NCBI GenBank assembly: GCA_963930645.1
Contig: CAWVNO010001184.1
Span: forward strand, 26,865 to 90,864
Direction of reading: 5' to 3'
Source: Salticus scenicus
Taxonomy: Eukaryota; Arthropoda; Arachnida; Araneae; Salticidae
DNA length: 64,000 nucleotides
Under the pieces are notes generated by a model. That model saw only the letters and a list, made by a program, of their open reading frames with translations, was not told the origin of the DNA and searched no databases. Below are positions 58,847 to 64,000 of the stretch, in pieces. How positions within the stretch are numbered: the first letter of the stretch is position 1; each line of letters begins with the position of its first letter. Both the position numbers and the translations under genes were made by a program.

Positions 58847-59332
58847 GACAAAACCCAGACAACACCCTTACATCCCCAGTCGGACGGCATGGTCGAGAGG
58901 TTCAACCGTACCATCCTGAATAACCTCTCTCTTCTAGTATCAAGGAACCAGCAAGATTGGGACTTGAAGTTGCCATTGTTCCTGCTGGATTATCGAAGTG
59001 CTGTCCATGAAACCACCGGCTATACTCCAGCCCAGATGCTCTTTGGACGTGAACTTCGTCTCCCATGTGATCTCCTGTTAGGTTGTCCACCCGATGCGCC
59101 TTCATCGCCCGAGGAGTACACCCAAGATCTCCAGGCACGATTTGAGGACGTACACAACTTTGCTCCGGAGCGGATTAACATGGCAACGGAGAAAATGAAG
59201 ACAAGGTACGATCTAAAGGCTACACAACATGAGTTCCAGGAAGGAGAGAAGGTCTGGTTGTGGATCCTGTTCGACGCAAAGGACTCTCTACCAAGTTACA
59301 GTGCAACTGGGACGGACCATACACAGTCTTAA
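58847..59332 (+). pseudogene. pol: Gypsy integrase C-terminal part
   Basis: Same frame, after the TGA. HPQSDGMVERFNRT contains the catalytic Glu, then FLLDYRSAVHETTGYTPAQM and a GEKVWLW motif typical of the integrase C-terminal domain. A one-base loss near 59264 shifts the frame. Confidence 0.9.
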
Positions 59333-59427
59333 AAAGGCTGAATGATGTAGTGGTGCGGATCACTAAAACACCTTCATCAAAACCGAAGGTGGTGCACTAT
59401 AATAGGCTAGCCAAGTACCACAAATAA
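59264..59427 (+). pseudogene. pol: Gypsy integrase tail in the shifted frame
   Basis: Beyond the frameshift, another frame carries WDGPYTVLKRLNDVVVRI and HYNRLAKYHK, the SH3-like tail, ending in TAA at 59425-59427. This marks the natural end of pol. Confidence 0.8.
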
Positions 59428-59658
59428 CGGTAATATTAAAATTAAAAATGTAAATACTGGTAAAATTTGCGCATGCGTAATGTAAATATTTGAATATAAA
59501 TACTTGTACATATTTGTGAATTTTGTAAATATTTCTCACTTGATTTTTGTTTCTATTTTGTCGTTATATGCAACTTAGTTTTTGTATTTGAGATTGTGTA
59601 AATTTGGTTAGTTTCGCCTCTTAACCAAGGGTTGCACTGCCCGGGTGGCGCAGTCCTT
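59428..59658. other. Gypsy 3' untranslated region
   Basis: No ORF, so no env-type gene. A string GGGTTGCACTGCCCGGGTGGCGC precedes the polypurine tract; only its position is informative. Confidence 0.6.
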
Positions 59659-59671
59659 GGGAGGGGGACAG
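59659..59671 (+). other. Polypurine tract
   Basis: GGGAGGGGGACAG lies directly before the 3' LTR. It primes plus-strand synthesis. Confidence 0.9.
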
Positions 59672-60272
59672 TGTTACAAAATTGTAAATAATTGTGTTTA
59701 TTTTTGTATAAATTCTTTCAAAGAGGCTTAGTAAGTTGATAAAGTGCTAATTTTGTCCATTTCTAGTCATTTTAGCGTTGAAATAGCCTTATTTCCCCTT
59801 AAAAACGCATTAAAAAGCCCAATAAGGCAGGTAATGGATTTGGCGCCAAATTTGGCAACTTTTTCCCACCTTGGCGAGAAAATCCTTATAAGGGATATAC
59901 CAAATATGGAAGCTCTAATCCCATTGGCTGATGAGATATCGAGATTTCTGGAACGTTCCACGCTTTTCTACAGGGGTATATAAGCCTGCTTTCTCGCCAA
60001 GGCGAGTTAGTTCAGTTCAGTCTGTGATCAGAGTCGGTCAGCTTGCATTGAGCCTCTTCGAAAGAGACTTGCTTTAAGTGTTATTGCTATACAGTTTGTA
60101 CTGTGGATTTGCTATATTGACAGCTGTTGTTTAAGCTGTGTTTACTGGTCGAATTGAAGCTGATACTTGGTTTATAGACCCGTATTTTTCTGGAACTTTC
60201 TGTGAATAAATTACTGAATTTTTGTACGTTTGGCCTTTCATTCTCGGACAACTCACGAACCCCCAAGCAACA
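59672..60272 (+). mobile_element. 3' LTR of the Gypsy element
   Basis: 601 bp from TGTTACAAAATTG to CCAAGCAACA. It lacks the MITE and the extra GGCGA repeat of the 5' LTR. The last bases lack four nucleotides (TACG) relative to the 5' LTR. Confidence 0.95.
59946..59983 (+). promoter_or_regulatory. LTR promoter: heat-shock-type element and TATA box (3' LTR)
   Basis: TTCTGGAACGTTC at 59946-59958 and TATATAA at 59977-59983, same spacing as in the 5' LTR. This copy could drive transcription outward to the right. Confidence 0.65.
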
Positions 60273-60276
60273 ATAT

Positions 60277-60641
60277 ATTTATTACAACAATGCATACTGT
60301 AATTGCCGAAAATAATTACTTATTACAAAATGAATGTAAACATTACTTAGCAAACAAATTGGAGTATCCATAAAACCACAAGAAGTTCAAAAATTGAAAC
60401 AGTTGTGCGCTTAAATCGGCCTGTCGTGTGCTCCATTTATTCCAAAGGAGAGGCAAAATTCTGCGCTTGCGCTATGCTAAATTTTTTAGAGGAATCATAA
60501 TAAACGCATCGTCTCTCTAGTATCTCATTTGAAACGAAACGCCGGCACGTAGGACAATTCCTGTTACGCTAAATTGTAAGACGTCTTTTGCACTCATTGT
60601 TAAATCTTTTTCTCTAAATCGACAAAACTTCCTTTGATGCA
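60277..60641. other. Right flank of the Gypsy insertion, no gene
   Basis: It starts with the other half of the duplicated target sequence, then single-copy-looking AT-rich sequence. Confidence 0.6.
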
Positions 60642-60645
60642 TTAA

Positions 60646-61072
60646 GAGGACTCTCTACTTATCGTTTCCAGTAGCTAAAGCCAATGTTATTCTATGGAGA
60701 ATTTTGCCCCCACATAACTCATTAACTGATAAATATTTTTAAATTCCGTTTTCACATTCAGGAAATTCGCAACTGTTAAAAATTTTGTCTCTTTCTAGAA
60801 TTTTATCTTTTAAATTTTTAATATTTTATTTTTAGGTTGAAAAATATGAATTTTCACAATGTGAAATTTCGCATTTTTAAGCTTAAAAATTAAATCTTAA
60901 AAATTTAAAATATCAATCTTTAGCAAGCGATAAAATTTTTAACAGTTTTGAATTTTCTGAATGTGAAAACGGAGTTTAAAAATATGTATTAACTAATGGG
61001 TTATATCAGGGCAAAATTCCCCATAGAATAACATTGATTTCGGCTTTCGGAGATAATAAGTAGAGAGTCTCC
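60646..61072. mobile_element. TTAA-flanked palindromic MITE, copy 2
   Basis: Flanked by TTAA (60642-60645, 61073-61076). Arms GAGGACTCTCTACTTAT / ATAAGTAGAGAGTCTCC, CCAATGTTATTCTATGGAGA / CCCCATAGAATAACATTG and GTTTTCACATTC / GAATGTGAAAAC. Same family as 40945-41387. Confidence 0.85.
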
Positions 61073-61076
61073 TTAA

Positions 61077-62499
61077 CTCGCAAGTGCATCGAGGTAACTT
61101 GATGCCTAGCTAACATCGGATTTTTCCAATTCTATAGCAGATGTAATCTCTAAATCGATGCTGCATATTACAACGTCTAATATCATCATTCCGAAATTTC
61201 GTATTAGATGTAATCTTTAAACCGAATCGCCGATTTTAGCTATAAATCGATTTTTGCGTTACATCGATGTACCACCAAGTCCTAATCAAGGGTCTTTTTT
61301 TTTTTTTTTTTTTTTTTTTCAAGCGTAGTGTAATTAGTCATTTTCTCAATCCCTAAACTAGAAATATAGATTTTTTAGTTATACGAATAGTGTAATCAAA
61401 TTATTTAAACAGACGAAATGATCGAGAATCTCCACTCAACACTCTTCGAGATGGAGAAACAGTAATTATTATTACAGATATTATGAATCCGTTATATTGC
61501 GAGAAATTCTCGCTTGATTTTCTAGAACTGGGCTATAAAACAAAATTATAGTTACTAAAACCTGCCTCGTGTGTTCGAAATTATTTGCAGAGAATTTCAA
61601 ATGAGATTGACTCCACCATACTACAAAAAAAAACGCTCTAGAATTCTAATAGGGATTTTAAAAACTCGCAAGCAAAGGGAACTAAAATTTATAAGGATGA
61701 CATGGAACTGTCTTGACTAGAGCTCCAGTTTGGTTTCTAGATGTCAGTTACAAGAATTTATGTTTATTTTCAGAGTATGCTTTGTATTCCCCTAATTTTT
61801 AAACAAATGAACAAAAACTTTGAATGAAATATTCATTATCGAAACATTAATCGAATTTTATATAATTTTCCCATAAGGCATTAATTTATAGACCGATATT
61901 TCTTATTTTATTATAAAAAAAAAAAAACAATTTAGAAGAAATGAAAATAAATAAATAAATAAATAAATAAACAGTTGTACAAAAGAAAACTGAATAAAAA
62001 ATTATTTTAAGGAGTTGCACGAATTTTAAAAGCTAATAAAAGCATATATTTCATATACGTATATATTTTTTAATATAATAAGTAAAATGTTTTATTCAAA
62101 AATTTCAGCATATAAAAGAGAAAATTAAAACAAATTTCTAAAAATTTTTTTGCTAAAAATTATGTAAAATTCAGCCGGTGGAATCTGGTTTTAGGAGACT
62201 CTTCATAAAAGCCAGGACAGGACAACTGATGATAGCTTTATCTGAAAAATAAATGGGGGGGTGGGGTGATTCTGCATACATTCTTGGTAAACGGAATTTA
62301 ATTTAGTGCGACAAGGTATTTTTTAAATCTATTCTCCCATATAAACGCAAGCAATAACTGAGAATCGTCCCGAAGCAAAAGAAAATCCAAAAAATAGGAA
62401 ATAAAGAATTTTAATTAAAAAAAAAAAAAAAATAGTCAAAGAATTGAAGAAATTGGCAAGAAAAATTGAATAAATTAGCCAGAAGAAATTGGCAATAAA
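61077..62499. other. No gene seen
   Basis: Poly(T) of about 28 at 61292-61319, (AAAT)n at 61948-61970, and a G run (62256-62265). A few related strings (TGTAATCTnTAAAnCGA at 61143 and 61208) suggest a decayed repeat. Confidence 0.5.
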
Positions 62500-62517
62500 T
62501 ATTCAGAAGAACTAATC

Positions 62518-62790
62518 CACAAATTTCCTGAAGATATCACTAACAGATATTCAGAAGTCGTCACTAATATGTATTCAGAAGATATCGCTAACAAATATTC
62601 AGAAGCCAACATCAATATATATAGAAGATATCGCCAACAGTTATTCAGCATTAATACTTATACAGAAGATATCGTCAGCAATTATTCGGCATTAATGCTT
62701 ATTCAGAAGGTATCGCTAGCAAACATTCAGAAACCATCATCAATATCAAAACCATGAATATCAATATCAGAATCATATCAATATCAGTAT
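62518..62790 (+). repeat. Degenerate minisatellite, TATTCAGAAGATATCGC type
   Basis: Variants of TATTCAGAAGATATCGCTAA recur about eight times at irregular 40-50-bp spacing, followed by a run of ATCAATATCA-type repeats to 62800. The + strand ORF 62569-62757 is made of it (YSEDIAN..YSEAN). Confidence 0.75.
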
Positions 62791-62799
62791 CAATAACAG

Positions 62800-64000
62800 A
62801 AAGCGTTGCCAACAAATTTTCAAAAGCATCCAATTCATGAATGGTGATGGTCTTGCATACCGAAATCGGCAATAGATTTTTACATATAATCAAGTATGAA
62901 TTCCTCACCTATCAATAGATTTTGAAAAATGTAGAAGTTTTTACTGATCTGACAAAATATTTTAAGATAGTTTAAAAACTAAATGGTTAAATTGGAAATT
63001 GCCGGGCATCTTGGTAAATCCAAAGTGTAATGCCGAAAATCACGATAATACAAAATCGCTGTCTGAAAGGAATAGTCCTGTTGTACTAAAAATGAAGAAA
63101 TAGAAAAGCAAGCCCAAATAGGATTACGAAATAAAATTAATTTGCTAGATAACGCGTTTTAATTAAAAATAATTCATTTTCACTTGTATAGTTTTAAAGT
63201 TTTCTTGTTCTCATTGTAGTTGTCGTTCACAATCGATACACGAATTGTTGTAAATGGTGCTTCTAACTTTCAGACAAATAGCATATTTTATCCAGTCACT
63301 GTTTGAGGATGCCACCTGTTTTGTCTTTTATAAAAATCAATGTACTCATCTTCATTGTATTATAATTAATAATTTGCTGCGTAATTTCCCTTAGCGTGAG
63401 AACTAATAGGAATAATGTTCCACCTCTCCTGAGTAACAGATGCTCAAAATACCTTATTGCATTAGGAGACATTGCGTGATCTTTTATTTAATTATAGCCA
63501 CTTTTGGAGGGAACCGCTATTGTTCGCACCGTTAGTTTATATTGGTAGGTGGTTTATCAAACGCAACAACTATTCAAACAACCAATTTTAGAATTTATTT
63601 TAGCGCCAATGTTTCCGTGACGAAAACATCGTAGGGGTTACAACAGACGAGTCAAAAGTTGGATGAAAGAAAGCTAACATTTGACAGTTATCGCTTTTCT
63701 TGGCACAAATAAAAGCATGCAGTGATTAGTATTGGCATCCGCTTTCGCTTGAATATTGTCGCACTATTGTTTCTATTTAGTCTTTATTGCAACTATTATC
63801 ATGTTTCCAAACAAACATAAACATGGGTTAATTCAAAGCTCTTACAGGGGTGTTTGTAACCCCGGAAATTGCTACCAGAATTTTTTAATAATGATACTAT
63901 TGGCAATTTTCTGGGAAAGTTTTGCAATTAGATCAGCGTTTCCAACTTTTATAATTTATTCAAGCCCCGCCTCATTTTCATACCGGAAATTTTGAAAATA
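62800..64000. other. No gene seen
   Basis: ORFs at the right edge have no signal peptide, splice framing or motif I can defend. Confidence 0.5.

Larger units (their letters stand above)
52597..60272 (+). mobile_element. Ty3/Gypsy LTR retrotransposon, near-complete, inactivated
   Basis: Order: LTR, tRNA primer site, gag, protease, RT, RNase H, integrase, polypurine tract, LTR. Protease-RT-RH-IN order defines Ty3/Gypsy. It is flanked by ATAT (52593-52596, 60273-60276). There is no env-like ORF between pol and the 3' LTR. Disabling changes: frameshift at 53742, TGA at 56303, TGA at 58844 and a frameshift near 59264. The LTRs are close in sequence apart from one insertion and small indels, so it is a fairly young copy. 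Confidence 0.95.

Noticed and set aside
57970..59138. Several - strand ORFs opposite pol
   Set aside because: Shadows of the pol frame with no motif.
59428..59658. An env gene in the Gypsy element
   Set aside because: Only about 230 bases separate pol from the polypurine tract, with no ORF.
62518..62790. CRISPR-like spaced repeat
   Set aside because: Repeats are degenerate and irregularly spaced, and the genome is eukaryotic.
63756..63995. Possible secreted protein ORF at the right edge
   Set aside because: No ATG at the start of the open frame, and no domain; not distinguishable from chance.

Overview
This is a eukaryotic, AT-rich, intron- and transposon-dominated window, most likely from an arthropod. 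A spider or other arachnid is plausible from the mix of Ty3/Gypsy, Ty1/copia, Penelope-like, Helitron, hAT, Tc1/mariner and TTAA-target elements, the many long poly(A)/poly(T) tracts and the small secreted Cys-rich peptide gene, but the species cannot be proven from the sequence. There is one scaffold gap of exactly 200 N at 15137-15336.

The only host gene I can support is on the + strand. Exon 1 (12909-12956) encodes a 16-residue signal peptide and follows a TATA box at 12855. Exon 2 (39025-39090) and exon 3 (43886-43978) each encode a short acidic segment with a Cys-Cys...Cys motif. All junctions are GT-AG and phase 0. Intron 1 is about 26 kb and intron 2 about 4.8 kb; both are filled with mobile elements.

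Layout: 1-782 is the 5' LTR, primer site and broken gag of a Ty1/copia element on the - strand that runs off the left edge. 830-5915 is Helitron territory, with two copies of one ~1.25-kb family, one split by a Gypsy solo LTR. 8267-8828 is a palindromic element nested in a relative. 10475-12634 is a decayed DNA transposon. 14214-18440 holds tandem arrays and a gapped Gypsy LTR fragment. 18654-22282 is a large inverted repeat with a mariner-like MITE in one arm. 22820-23963 is a hAT element. 25826-29103 has two related Tc1/mariner MITEs either side of a TTAA-target (Kolobok-like) element. 29311-31130 is tandem and dispersed repeat. 32436-38818 is a Helitron-like complex containing a full-length but dead Tc1 element. 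39306-41868 has two hAT MITEs, a transposase fragment and a TTAA palindrome.

45629-51473 is a four-level nest. The outer transposon has GGTATAAAGG-type subterminal repeats and a broken transposase-like gene; inside it is a TIR element; inside that an element beginning GGGGAGACTGGGG; and at the core a Penelope-like element with RT and GIY-YIG domains between 166-bp inverted repeats that are identical by eye. Each of those repeats carries a hammerhead ribozyme motif. 52597-60272 is a nearly complete Ty3/Gypsy element with both LTRs, primer site, gag, protease, RT, RNase H, integrase and polypurine tract. It is inactivated by two frameshifts and two nonsense codons, and gag has an internal 908-bp duplication. 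The last 3.7 kb has one TTAA palindrome and a degenerate minisatellite, but no gene I can recognise.
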